Of a stretch of DNA of 64,000 bases, positions 43,099 through 52,779 are shown piece by piece (positions within the stretch are counted from its first letter, which is position 1; each line of letters starts with the position of its first letter). The notes under the pieces were generated by a model. That model was not told the origin of the DNA. It did not search any database and was given only the letters and a program-made list of their open reading frames with translations. This DNA comes from an uncultured Flavobacteriaceae bacterium. Its GTDB lineage: Bacteria > Bacteroidota > Bacteroidia > Flavobacteriales > Flavobacteriaceae. The position numbers were made by a program, and so were the translations under genes. Location: positions 1-64,000 of the forward strand of contig CANMSB010000012.1 in NCBI GenBank assembly GCA_947500445.1, given 5' to 3'.

Positions 43099-46080
43099 TC
43101 AATACGGATTCGATACGGCATCAAATCGTTTTCTTTTTTTAAATATTATTTTGACCGGCCCGATCAAACCAGAAGGTATCAACGAAAGTTTCTCAAGAGG
43201 GGTTTGCCATGCATTGGGACCTTTGGTGATGTTAGTATGTGTTCGTTTTTCCCCTTCTTCCCTATGCGCATCATATATAAGTTGGTTACGCCATGTATTG
43301 GCCACTTCTATAACCAAATGGTTCTCGCCCTCCCTTACGGCATCGGAGATATCCATTTCATAAGGGGCATGCCACAGCACGTCCAAGTGCCTTCCGTTAA
43401 GGTATACATCGGCCACCTCACATACCTTTCCAAGGTCGAGGGTCAATGACATGTCGCTGGCCACTTGGTTCTTTTTTAGTGAAAAAGTCTTATGATAAGC
43501 AGCAATTCCCGAAAAATGCTTAATTCCAACATTGTCTGAATCCGGCCAAGAAATCAACTCTTCAAAAATAGTACGCTGCGGAGCGCCCCAACCAAAGGGA
43601 AAACGGACTTCCCAGGGCCCGGTAACATCTAACCGTTTTTCAATAGACGCAACACGTACAGTTTTAGCATTCCCGTTCACGGAAAAAAATTGATATGCTC
43701 CGGGTTTTGAAAAAACCCATTGCCCATTATTGACGGTAACATTGAAATCCTTTGTGGTGCCAGGAAAAACCTTTTTCCCATTTTGGGCAATACCAACTAT
43801 TTGGTTATCAATTTTTGTATTCCTAAAAACGATGAAAGTGGAACCCTTAGGCTGCAATATCAAAGGAAAAGTAGTCGTTTCATCATTTTTGACAAATATC
43901 CGCTGTACCGTCCTTGCGCCAGTAACCTGATTCCAAACCTCCGGGGCACCACGGGTAGAACGCACCGTACAATCAAAAGCAAGTTCACTGTTTGTCTTAT
44001 TGCGAACAAAATAGATATCCTCGGTTTCTGTAGCACGATGAATAAAATCGAGTTTATCCTCGGGATCATCAAGATTTGTACTTACGTCCGCTAAAATATT
44101 TTGGGAATTCAAAACATCCACGATATCATACTTTCCAGAATAGACCATACCTTTTCCAAAAGATGATTTTCTGCCCTTTCCCCAAATTTTTTTTGCAAGC
44201 GCGCGTATGGCCCGATTGTTTTCCGCGTAGTTTAAAAGACCGTGTGTACGTATGGGAGGATTGCCCGACAACGTACCCCCTTTTTGCACAAGATCGCCTA
44301 ACTTTTCGAGCACTTCAATATCCATGGCTTCACTGTCGGGAAGCACCAGCACTTTATATTTTTGCCCATGTGGCAGTACAAAATAGCCATCCTTCACATC
44401 AAGATGATTCAAGATAATATCCGAATTTGTAAAGTCATAATCGAAACCGAAACCAAGCGCTGCCTCTACCCTGAGAGGATCGACAAAATTTGGTGCACCG
44501 TCACCGTAATAATAGAGCACATCACCAACAAAATTGCCTTGTTGCAGCATAAATGAACTTCTCGCAATATACTCATGAAAGTTTGCGGATTTTGACCACC
44601 AAACCCGGGAGGTGTTTATCAATGTACCGAAATTATAGACCCAACCGGGTTTCCCCGCTTCTGGAGGTACATGTGGAGCCGTATGATAAACGAAACGCGT
44701 AAGACCATCGCAGAGCGCCCGATCAGCTGAAGGTTTTAAGGCTCCAGGACCAAACTGCCATAACAATGTTCCGGTAAATGCCTCCGCCTCAACCCAAGGC
44801 CGACCGTACAAGTGAGCTGCGCTTGCGGGGCCCTTCACAATCTGTAACGTGTCTATGAAGCCATCGGTTTGCAAGGTATCGAACCAAAACTCTCCTCTTG
44901 GTACGGTAAGGCTGCCCAAGGCCTTTAAGGATTCAAATGGAACGTTATGCAGAGGAGGTCCCGGTCCGCCAGCTTCGGCGATAAAATCCAAACCCTTGTC
45001 ATTGCATACTTTTTTCCCCAAAGTATAGTGATTTTCAATAATCAGGTCCGAAAGCGTCTTATTAAAATCAAATAAAAAGCGTTCGCTGATTTCTGCATTA
45101 CCTACTACTTTTCCTTCTAAAACCGGAAGATACGGAACAAGGTCGTAGCCAATTTTTTTCTTAAACTCATCGGGCATCGCACGGGTCCAATTGGAACTGT
45201 TGGCTTCATAACTATCGTTGTATAAATAGTCAAGTCCCGACTTGCTTAAATCCCCCAATTCCCCTTCAAGCTTTTCAAAGAAAAACATCAAATGTCGTTG
45301 CTGTGCCTCCGCGCTAAAATGGTCGATCATTAAACCGTTCGAATTGGGGCTTGGGCGCATAACTGGCTGACCTGTTCCCGTGGCCACATAACGAACGATA
45401 TGCCATTCACCTTTTGGCACATCCCATTTTAATACGCCTTCACTAAATTTCGAACTGAGGTCTATTATACTAGTTTGGGCTATTATCTCCGTATTACCTT
45501 TTTTCTCATACGCCAATACCGCAACGTCTTCAAAAAAGGTGGGCAGGCCCTGAGCGTTCTTTTTAAGTAGCATGGGTGTCCCATTTTTATAGGTATCGGG
45601 AATTATGGGGAAATCAAGGACTTGATTTACGACGGCGGGCCCTTTGATTTTTTTATGCGACATAAAAAGTCCCATCACGCCATCTTCCGGCCTTACCCAA
45701 TCACCGCCAGCGTTCCAACTACTAGCTGTAATTAGGCCTGCTTCAAGGTTCAATCGTTTTGCCTCACGGATACCATGTGCAATAGCCTGCAATGATTTAT
45801 CGCCCATAAAAGCCGGACCCGCCGGAATAACTCCGTTCGGGTCTACCCATCCTGCAACATCCCAGATGTCGATGCCGCCCATACCTTTGGCCTTATACTC
45901 CTCAAGTTCCTCGGACATTTTCGAGAGGCTGTAATTGCCGTTTATAAGAACCCAAAAAGCTTTGGCCCGTGCCGAAACAGGAGGTTTGGAAAAACCCTTC
46001 TCCAGACCTTGACCATAACCGGTAAACGGGAAAAGCAAAGCTGAAAGAACAAGATATCTAAAGAAAATTTTAAACTGCAT
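43099..46080 (-). CDS. GH106-like alpha-L-rhamnosidase
   Basis: 993 residues from the ATG at 46080 (MQFKIFFRYLVLSALLFPF signal peptide); an in-frame ATG nine codons earlier gives a poorer signal. N-terminal catalytic barrel region (PPVSARAKAFWVLINGNYS ... MGGIDIWDVAGW ... LDYLYNDSYEANSSNWT), then beta-sandwich domains, and a C-terminal galactose-binding/GH2-like sandwich (DVYLNGRHLDVLWHAPYEMDI). This is the GH106 architecture. Releases rhamnose from pectin, rhamnogalacturonan or algal glycans. No T9SS tail, so it is probably periplasmic. Confidence 0.8.
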   Translation of the reverse strand: MQFKIFFRYLVLSALLFPFTGYGQGLEKGFSKPPVSARAKAFWVLINGNYSLSKMSEELEEYKAKGMGGIDIWDVAGWVDPNGVIPAGPAFMGDKSLQAIAHGIREAKRLNLEAGLITASSWNAGGDWVRPEDGVMGLFMSHKKIKGPAVVNQVLDFPIIPDTYKNGTPMLLKKNAQGLPTFFEDVAVLAYEKKGNTEIIAQTSIIDLSSKFSEGVLKWDVPKGEWHIVRYVATGTGQPVMRPSPNSNGLMIDHFSAEAQQRHLMFFFEKLEGELGDLSKSGLDYLYNDSYEANSSNWTRAMPDEFKKKIGYDLVPYLPVLEGKVVGNAEISERFLFDFNKTLSDLIIENHYTLGKKVCNDKGLDFIAEAGGPGPPLHNVPFESLKALGSLTVPRGEFWFDTLQTDGFIDTLQIVKGPASAAHLYGRPWVEAEAFTGTLLWQFGPGALKPSADRALCDGLTRFVYHTAPHVPPEAGKPGWVYNFGTLINTSRVWWSKSANFHEYIARSSFMLQQGNFVGDVLYYYGDGAPNFVDPLRVEAALGFGFDYDFTNSDIILNHLDVKDGYFVLPHGQKYKVLVLPDSEAMDIEVLEKLGDLVQKGGTLSGNPPIRTHGLLNYAENNRAIRALAKKIWGKGRKSSFGKGMVYSGKYDIVDVLNSQNILADVSTNLDDPEDKLDFIHRATETEDIYFVRNKTNSELAFDCTVRSTRGAPEVWNQVTGARTVQRIFVKNDETTTFPLILQPKGSTFIVFRNTKIDNQIVGIAQNGKKVFPGTTKDFNVTVNNGQWVFSKPGAYQFFSVNGNAKTVRVASIEKRLDVTGPWEVRFPFGWGAPQRTIFEELISWPDSDNVGIKHFSGIAAYHKTFSLKKNQVASDMSLTLDLGKVCEVADVYLNGRHLDVLWHAPYEMDISDAVREGENHLVIEVANTWRNQLIYDAHREEGEKRTHTNITKGPNAWQTPLEKLSLIPSGLIGPVKIIFKKRKRFDAVSNPY

Positions 46081-46605
46081 TACAATTACACTTATCCGTT
46101 TGACCACCTACCAATTTAGGTCTTTAAAAATACCTTTTAAAATAGAATCAAGTGTACTGTGCTGTTCGGAGGAAGAAAAGCTAAAACAGCTAATTTAACG
46201 GCTATTAGCCAAAATTTAAATTTTAATCAGTAATTGAAAATTCGTTTAAAAACACAGAAATTATTTTCAAATAGGTGTAAACCCCTATCAAAGCTCTTTT
46301 GCATTTGAAACGGATGGATTAAAATCACACTAAAGACAGGCTAAGAGTAAAAAATTAAAAGCCATTGATCATACCTCCTTGATGGCAAGTCAAATAATAT
46401 TGAAAAAAACGATGCAGCACCCCCTAAAAGACAAAAATCGAATAAGCTTTTGTAAAAATCATTTTACGGAAAAATTGGTGCCCATAAAAAGCACAATAGT
46501 AAACTGAAGAACAAAATTTTAGCATAAATCCCGCAACCTAGAACAGCAAAAAAAAGTTCCCAACCTAAGGCTGGGAACTTTTTTGATATGAATAGTATTT
46601 CGGGC
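46081..46605. other. 525-bp AT-rich gap
   Basis: No gene supported. The left part precedes the GH106-like gene and would hold its promoter. The right end contains the rpsA terminator (46551-46584). No R1 or R2 repeat seen. Confidence 0.45.
46551..46584 (-). terminator. rpsA terminator
   Basis: GTTCCCA (46556-46562) with TGGGAAC (46572-46578), extended by A/T and CC/GG pairs. The minus-strand side ends in a T-tract (complement of AAAAAAA at about 46549-46555). It begins about 20 bases after the rpsA stop. Confidence 0.8.
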
Positions 46606-48435
46606 TTACTTTTTGCCTTCCATTTTATCCTTTAAGGCCTGCAGTTGTTCGTTGGCGTCACCGAGTGTCGGTTTCGCTTCGTCGCTACTGGCTTTGGCTC
46701 TCTTGACGGCAGCTTTTACGTTACGAGCTTCTTCTTCCCTAAAGATCGCGGTGTGACTGGCAACCACTCTCTTAAAGTCTTTATTGAACTCGATGATCTT
46801 AAACTCTGCTTCTTCGCCCTTACCAAGCTTTTTACCATCTTCTTTCTCCAAATGACGTTGCGGTACAAAAGCCGTAATATCCTCGTTGAAATCTATAGTA
46901 GCTCCTTTGTCGACGATTTCGGTAATCGCAGCTTTGTGAACCGTATCCAAAGCAAATTCCGCTTCGTACTTGTCCCAAGGATTCTCGGTAGTTTGCTTAT
47001 GACCAAGACTTAACTTACGGCCATCAACATCCAATTCCAATACTTCCACCTCTAGCTTGTCGCCTACGGTTACGAACTCGGATGGATGCTTGATTTTCTT
47101 CGTCCATGAAAGGTCGGAGATGTAAATCAACCCATCGATACCTTCTTCCAACTCCACAAAAACACCGAAGTTGGTAAAGTTTCTAACGATACCGGTATGT
47201 TTGGAACCTACAGGATACTTAGAAGTAATATCGGTCCATGGATCTGGACTCAATTGTTTTACGCCCAAGGACATTTTTCGGTCTTCGCGATCGAGGGTCA
47301 ATACGACCGCTTCGATTTCGTCACCGACCTTAACAAAGTCCTGCGCGGAACGTAAATGCGTAGACCATGACATTTCGGATACGTGCACCAATCCTTCAAC
47401 GCCTTCTACAACTTCGATAAACGCACCGTAATCCGCAATGACCACGACCTTACCTTTTACCTTGTCGCCAATTTTGATTTCATCGCTCAAGGCATCCCAT
47501 GGATGTTTCTCCAATTGCTTCAATCCTAATTGGATTCTGGATTTGTTTTCGTCGAAATCCAAAATTACTACGTTCAATTTCTGATCCAGGTCGACCACCT
47601 CGTTCGGGTGATTGATCCTGCTCCAGGAAAGATCGGTAATGTGGATCAATCCGTCTACACCACCCAAATCGATAAAGACTCCGTAAGAAGTAATGTTCTT
47701 TACAACACCTTCCAATACCTGGCCTTTTTCCAACTGGCTGATAATCTCTTTTTTCTGCTCTTCGATATCCGCTTCGATCAACGCTTTATGCGACACAACA
47801 ACGTTCTTGAATTCGTGGTTGATCTTGACCACTTTGAATTCCATTGTTTTGTTCACGTACTGATCGTAATCCCGGATCGGTTTCACGTCGATCTGTGATC
47901 CCGGTAGGAACGCCTCGATACCAAAAACATCGACAATCATTCCCCCTTTGGTCCTGCACTTCACAAAACCACTGACTACCTCTTCGTTGTCATGTGCCTT
48001 GTTCACACGTTCCCAGGCCATAATGGTACGCGCCTTACGGTGCGATAATACCAATTGACCACTTTTATCTTCTCTGATGTCGATCAAAACTTCAACCTTG
48101 TCCCCTACACTTAGTCCTGGGTTGTATCGAAACTCGTTCAAGGAAATGACCCCTTCGGATTTCGCGTTAATGTCAATGATCGCTTCTCTGTCGGTAAGGT
48201 ATACTACGGTACCCGTTACTACCTCCTCATCGGCGGTGTCGACAAAATTTTCTGCTACCAGTTTTTCGAACTCCTGAAGTTTGGTATCGTCTACGCGCTC
48301 GATTCCCTGCTCGTATTTTTCCCAATCAAAGTTTTCCAGAAATTCCTTTGGGTCCTGAACCGGAGCCGCTACTGCTTTTTCTTCTTGTGCCGGCGTAGTT
48401 TCCTCTACTTGGGCGGTGGTGTTTTCTTCAGCCAT
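46606..48435 (-). CDS. rpsA: 30S ribosomal protein S1
   Basis: 609 residues. A run of S1 RNA-binding repeats (for example EGVVKNITSYGVFIDLGGVD, KGKVVVIADYGAFIEVVEG, TGIVRNFTNFGVFVELEEG), preceded by an acidic/alanine-rich N-terminus typical of Bacteroidota S1. Binds mRNA on the small subunit; important in this phylum because Shine-Dalgarno sequences are weak. Has its own strong promoter and terminator. Confidence 0.95.
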   Translation of the reverse strand: MAEENTTAQVEETTPAQEEKAVAAPVQDPKEFLENFDWEKYEQGIERVDDTKLQEFEKLVAENFVDTADEEVVTGTVVYLTDREAIIDINAKSEGVISLNEFRYNPGLSVGDKVEVLIDIREDKSGQLVLSHRKARTIMAWERVNKAHDNEEVVSGFVKCRTKGGMIVDVFGIEAFLPGSQIDVKPIRDYDQYVNKTMEFKVVKINHEFKNVVVSHKALIEADIEEQKKEIISQLEKGQVLEGVVKNITSYGVFIDLGGVDGLIHITDLSWSRINHPNEVVDLDQKLNVVILDFDENKSRIQLGLKQLEKHPWDALSDEIKIGDKVKGKVVVIADYGAFIEVVEGVEGLVHVSEMSWSTHLRSAQDFVKVGDEIEAVVLTLDREDRKMSLGVKQLSPDPWTDITSKYPVGSKHTGIVRNFTNFGVFVELEEGIDGLIYISDLSWTKKIKHPSEFVTVGDKLEVEVLELDVDGRKLSLGHKQTTENPWDKYEAEFALDTVHKAAITEIVDKGATIDFNEDITAFVPQRHLEKEDGKKLGKGEEAEFKIIEFNKDFKRVVASHTAIFREEEARNVKAAVKRAKASSDEAKPTLGDANEQLQALKDKMEGKK

Positions 48436-48554
48436 TTGCTGATTAATAATTTGTATTTCGAAATGTTACAAGGGTAAAACGGTACTTTCGAAAGCTGTTA
48501 TATTTATTTCAATATCCTCTCCTTTTTCTCTTGATTATCCGTAAAAAAGGAGTG

Positions 48555-48585
48555 CAAAAGTACGGTTTTTTGGTCGATATACCAA
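48555..48585 (-). promoter_or_regulatory. rpsA promoter
   Basis: On the minus strand, TTG (48583-48585), 20 bases, then TACTTTTG (48555-48562), an excellent match to the Bacteroidota TTG / TAnnTTTG pattern. It leaves a leader of about 110 bases before the rpsA ATG, which may allow autogenous control by S1. Confidence 0.7.
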
Positions 48586-48634
48586 CATACCGGGCCGAAG
48601 CTTTTATCTTTTGTAGTATTTTAGCCATTTCAGG

Positions 48635-48663
48635 TTGAAATATGGCAATATTTAGTACCTTTA
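48635..48663 (+). promoter_or_regulatory. Promoter of the LysM gene
   Basis: TTG (48635-48637), 18 bases, then TACCTTTA (48656-48663), one mismatch from TAnnTTTG. It lies 35 bases before the ATG at 48699. Divergent from the rpsA promoter. Confidence 0.6.
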
Positions 48664-48698
48664 ATTGCGAAATATTAACCAAATAAAAATAGACAACT

Positions 48699-49079
48699 AT
48701 GAGCGTTAAAGCAAAGTACCAAGGCGTTTTGAATCTTGGAGAACAACTTGGGATAAAGAACGGTGACATTACCGAAGACGGTGGTGTGCTGAAAATCAAG
48801 GGAGAGGCAAATACACCTTATGAAAAGGATTTGTTATGGGACAAGATCAAAGAGTTGGGTGGTGAAAGCCCTTCGGATATCAAGGCCAACATCTCCGTTT
48901 CCGATAGCTCGGTATACCACAGACATACCGTTAAAAGTGGTGAATCATTAAGTAAAATTGCAAAACACTACTACGGTGACGCCATGAAGTACCAACAGAT
49001 TTTTTCGGCGAACACCAATATTTTGAGCAATCCGGATGTTATACAGCCCGATCAAGTGCTCGTGATTCCAAATCCGTAA
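48699..49079 (+). CDS. lysM: LysM-domain protein (YgaU/LysM family)
   Basis: 126 residues, no signal peptide. An N-terminal BON-like half (GVLKIKGEANTPYEKDLLWDKI) is followed by a C-terminal LysM module (HRHTVKSGESLSKIAKHYYGDAMKYQQIFSANTN). Matches the YgaU-type small potassium/peptidoglycan-related proteins. Stands alone between promoter and terminator. The physiological role in Bacteroidota is not established. Confidence 0.88.
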   Translation: MSVKAKYQGVLNLGEQLGIKNGDITEDGGVLKIKGEANTPYEKDLLWDKIKELGGESPSDIKANISVSDSSVYHRHTVKSGESLSKIAKHYYGDAMKYQQIFSANTNILSNPDVIQPDQVLVIPNP

Positions 49080-49119
49080 TCGTTTGAGATATCGGCTAAG
49101 GCCGATGACATGATAAACA

Positions 49120-49147
49120 AAAAAGACGTGCTTTGCACGTCTTTTTT
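49120..49147 (+). terminator. LysM gene terminator
   Basis: AAAAGACGTG / CACGTCTTTT stem around a short CTTTG loop, followed by TTTATT. It is 41 bases after the stop codon. Confidence 0.85.
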
Positions 49148-49338
49148 ATTACCGTGGTTTTGAGCTTTTGGTTTAAACCGAAACTGACGGCTTTTGTGAC
49201 TTTCTAAACCATTTTTTAATGTGAGTTCGACATCAAAATGATCATCATGATAAAATGAATGCTGTTAATCAGCATTTACCCTTTCATTTGGGGGCCTTTC
49301 ATTTGTTTTGTTTGTCCAAAAGAAACGTTTAAACTACT

Positions 49339-50028
49339 TCATTGTGCCACTGTTTTGGCAATGATCCGTTGTGCAAAGTTGTAGATGCGTTCAAACTGTT
49401 CTTCCAGGCCCATGTCCGTATTATCGAACTCTACGGCGTCCTCGGCCTTGCGCAAAGGGGAAACCTCCCGATTCGAATCGATATGGTCCCGCTTTTGAAC
49501 ATTGGCAAGCACATCGGCATAGGATACGTCCTCGCCTTTGTCCAACAGTTCCTTATACCTTCTTGCAGCCCGTGCGTCGGAAGAAGCGTTCATAAATATT
49601 TTAAGTTCGGCATCGGGAAAAACTACGGTACCGATATCCCTACCATCCATCACCACACCTTTTTCTTTTCCCATTTGCCGCTGTATGTCCACCAATTTAT
49701 GGCGTACCTCTGCAATTTTGGAAATATCGCTCACATGTCTGGAAACCTCTAAAGTCCGTATCTCTTTTTCCACATTTTCGTTATTGAGATACATTTCAGC
49801 ATCTTTTGAACGTTGGTTGAGCACAAACCGCAACGCAATATCGGGCAAGGACGCTACCAACTCCCGTGGGTCCGTCAACAGTCCCTCCCGCATGGCATAA
49901 AGGGTAACGGCACGGTACATGGCACCGGTATCGACATACAGATACCCCAACGACTTGGCCAATTGTTTCGCCAAGGTACTTTTACCCGTAGAGGAAAACC
50001 CGTCGATTGCTATGGTTATCTTTGCCAT
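49339..50028 (-). CDS. cmk: Cytidylate kinase
   Basis: 229 residues. P-loop GFSSTGKST, YVDTGAMYRAVTLYA, MDGRDIGTVVFPDA and DARAARRYKEL are the CMP kinase hallmarks. Phosphorylates CMP and dCMP. On the minus strand downstream of lon with about 80 bases between. A stretch resembling one near 12791 (AAACGTTTAAACTACTTCATTG) overlaps its stop codon. Confidence 0.95.
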   Translation of the reverse strand: MAKITIAIDGFSSTGKSTLAKQLAKSLGYLYVDTGAMYRAVTLYAMREGLLTDPRELVASLPDIALRFVLNQRSKDAEMYLNNENVEKEIRTLEVSRHVSDISKIAEVRHKLVDIQRQMGKEKGVVMDGRDIGTVVFPDAELKIFMNASSDARAARRYKELLDKGEDVSYADVLANVQKRDHIDSNREVSPLRKAEDAVEFDNTDMGLEEQFERIYNFAQRIIAKTVAQ

Positions 50029-50110
50029 ATTTCAAAAATAAGTAGAAAATACAGGAATTGTTCCATTTCACCCGGTTTCCCATATACTATTGCAACTGGA
50101 CATTACCACC

Positions 50111-52561
50111 TTACAACTTTTTTGCGTTTTTTACTTTTTGTTTGGTTACGGCGATATCGATTACTTCGTACATTTCGGATACATAATGAAACTGGAGCCC
50201 TTTTAAATATGCGGGCTTGATTTCCAAAATGTCCCGTTCGTTATCCTTACAAAGGATCAACTCTTTGATCCGTGCCCTTTTGGCCGCCAGTATTTTTTCT
50301 TTGATACCTCCTACCGGCAGCACCTTGCCCCGCAAAGTGATTTCTCCTGTCATGGCAAGGCTCTTTTTCACTTTCTTTTGGGTAAATAGGGAAACCAATG
50401 ACGTAAGCATGGTGATACCCGCACTTGGTCCATCCTTAGGTGTAGCCCCCTCCGGTACGTGAATGTGTACATTGTATTTTTCAAAAATGGTTGCATCGAT
50501 ACCGAACCGCTCTGCATTGGACTTGATGTATTCCAAAGCGATCGTGGCCGACTCTTTCATCACCTTTCCCAAATTTCCCGTAATGTTCAACGCGCCTTTA
50601 CCTTTGGACAGGATAGACTCTATAAAAAGAATATCGCCCCCTACGCTGGTCCACGCCAAGCCGGTAACGACACCTGCCACCTCGTTGTTCTCATATTTAT
50701 CGCGTTCCAACCGGGCAGGTCCCAAAACTTTTTCTACCATCGCGCTGGACACCTTTACCTCGTAGTCCTCTTCTATGGCAATGGATTTTGCCGCATACCG
50801 GACCATTTTGGCGATTTGTTTTTCCAAGGTCCGTACCCCCGACTCCCTAGTATAGCCCTCAACTATTTTTTCTAGTTGGGGTTTTCCTATCTTCAAGTGC
50901 TTCGTATTGAGGCCGTGCTCTTCCAATTGTTTGGGAAGCAGGTGCCGCTTGGCGATTTCCACTTTTTCCTCAATGGTATACCCGGTAACATTGATGATTT
51001 CCATTCGATCCCGTAATGCGGGCTGTATAGAAGCCAAGCTGTTGGCCGTAGCGATGAACATTACCTTGGATAGGTCGTATCCCATTTCCAGAAAATTGTC
51101 GTGAAACGCTGCGTTCTGCTCGGGATCGAGCACTTCCAACATAGCGGATGATGGATCGCCCTGATGGCTATTGGACAGCTTATCGATCTCATCCAAGATA
51201 AACACCGGATTGGACGTTCCTGCCTTCTTAAGACTTTGCACGATTCGCCCGGGCATGGCACCAATATAGGTTTTGCGATGGCCCCGTATCTCGGCCTCGT
51301 CCCTTAGGCCTCCCAAACTCATCCGTACATATTCCCTTCCCAAGGCCTCGGCGACCGACTTGCCCAAAGAGGTCTTTCCCACTCCCGGAGGTCCGTACAA
51401 ACAAAGAATAGGCGATTTCATGTCGTTTCTTAATTTCAGAACGGCCAAGTATTCGATGATTCTTTTCTTTACATCTTCCAGTCCGTAATGGTCCCTGTCC
51501 AGTATTTTTTGGGCTCTCTTGAGATCAAACTTGTCCTTGGAAAACTCGTTCCAAGGCAAATCCAAAAACAGGTCCAAGTAATTTCGCTGTATGGAATACT
51601 CGGCCACCTGAGGATTCATGCGCTGCATTTTCGAAAGCTCCTTATCAAAATGTTCGGATACCTTGTCGTCCCATTTTTTGTCCTTGGCCCGCTTGCGCAT
51701 TTCCTCGATTTCTTCGTCGTACGAAACCCCACCCAGCTCTTCCTGTATGGTCTTCATCTGCTGGTGCAAAAAATACTCGCGCTGTTGCTGGTCCATATCA
51801 TTGCGCACCTTGGATTGGATATCGTTCTTTAGCTCCAACTTTTGAAGTTCCACGTTCATATAGCGCAAGGTGGACAATGCCCGTTCCTGCAAACTTCCAA
51901 TTTCCAACAAGCCCTGTTTTTCCGCCACCCCCAAGTTAAGGTTAGAGGAGATAAAGTTGATCAGAAAAGAGTTGCTCTGAATGTTTTTTATGGCAAAAGA
52001 AGCTTCACTGGGTATGTTGGGATTGTTTTTGATAATTTTTAACGACAGTTCCTTTATCGTTTCAATGATGGCCAAAAACTCCTTATCGTCCTCCGCTGGT
52101 CGGTCCTCTTTGGTATCCATCACGGTGGCGGTCATATAGGGTTTCCGCGTCAATACCTCGGCAATTTCAAACCGCTTTTTTCCCTGTATGATAACAGTGG
52201 TATTGCCATCGGGCATCTGCAATACCCTTAGAATCTTGGCTACGGTGCCCAGGGTATTGATGTCCTTGATATCCGGGTTTTCGGTATCGGCATCCTTTTG
52301 GGAAACTACCCCTATTACCTTGGAACCATTGTTCGCGTCTTTTATAAGGTTGATGGACTTATCCCGCCCAGCGGTAATCGGTATTACCACTCCAGGAAAA
52401 AGTACTGTATTGCGCAACGGCAGTATAGGCAAAGTTTCCGGCAAACTTTCGTTGTTCATTTGTTCTTCATCTTCCGCCGTAAGCAACGGAATAAGTTCGG
52501 CATCTTCATCAAAGGTATCCAACGACATATTGTCAAAATTTGAAAATTTAGAATCTCCCAT
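50111..52561 (-). CDS. lon: ATP-dependent Lon protease
   Basis: 816 residues. N-terminal substrate domain ([19 protein letters not shown]), AAA+ module with Walker [14 protein letters not shown] and [10 protein letters not shown], and protease domain with the Ser-Lys dyad S713 in [10 protein letters not shown] and K756 in VGGIKEK. Degrades misfolded and regulatory proteins in the cytoplasm. Single gene; the acidic N-terminal extension is common in Bacteroidota. Confidence 0.95.
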   Translation of the reverse strand: MGDSKFSNFDNMSLDTFDEDAELIPLLTAEDEEQMNNESLPETLPILPLRNTVLFPGVVIPITAGRDKSINLIKDANNGSKVIGVVSQKDADTENPDIKDINTLGTVAKILRVLQMPDGNTTVIIQGKKRFEIAEVLTRKPYMTATVMDTKEDRPAEDDKEFLAIIETIKELSLKIIKNNPNIPSEASFAIKNIQSNSFLINFISSNLNLGVAEKQGLLEIGSLQERALSTLRYMNVELQKLELKNDIQSKVRNDMDQQQREYFLHQQMKTIQEELGGVSYDEEIEEMRKRAKDKKWDDKVSEHFDKELSKMQRMNPQVAEYSIQRNYLDLFLDLPWNEFSKDKFDLKRAQKILDRDHYGLEDVKKRIIEYLAVLKLRNDMKSPILCLYGPPGVGKTSLGKSVAEALGREYVRMSLGGLRDEAEIRGHRKTYIGAMPGRIVQSLKKAGTSNPVFILDEIDKLSNSHQGDPSSAMLEVLDPEQNAAFHDNFLEMGYDLSKVMFIATANSLASIQPALRDRMEIINVTGYTIEEKVEIAKRHLLPKQLEEHGLNTKHLKIGKPQLEKIVEGYTRESGVRTLEKQIAKMVRYAAKSIAIEEDYEVKVSSAMVEKVLGPARLERDKYENNEVAGVVTGLAWTSVGGDILFIESILSKGKGALNITGNLGKVMKESATIALEYIKSNAERFGIDATIFEKYNVHIHVPEGATPKDGPSAGITMLTSLVSLFTQKKVKKSLAMTGEITLRGKVLPVGGIKEKILAAKRARIKELILCKDNERDILEIKPAYLKGLQFHYVSEMYEVIDIAVTKQKVKNAKKL

Positions 52562-52718
52562 AACAATTTTTCGGTCAATCTGTCAGCTAAAGACAGTATC
52601 AGTTTATAATCTTTTTGTATTAATTGGTGTAAGCCTCCGCCAGCACTAGTGTTCATTACTACAAACGGCACACCCTCGCCCACAAAGGACAATTGTTGTG
52701 CCAATTGCAATAAAAAAG

Positions 52719-52750
52719 AAAACCCTTCCGAAAATCGTTCGAAAGGGTTT
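52719..52750 (-). terminator. Terminator of the PQQ-dehydrogenase-like gene
   Basis: AAACCCTT..CGAA pairs with TTCG..AAGGGTTT across 52719-52750. On the minus strand the stem is followed by a TTTTCTTTTTT tract. It lies about 30 bases after the stop at 52780. Confidence 0.75.
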
Positions 52751-52779
52751 CCTAAATTCTTAGTCTAAAACTGTGCTAA

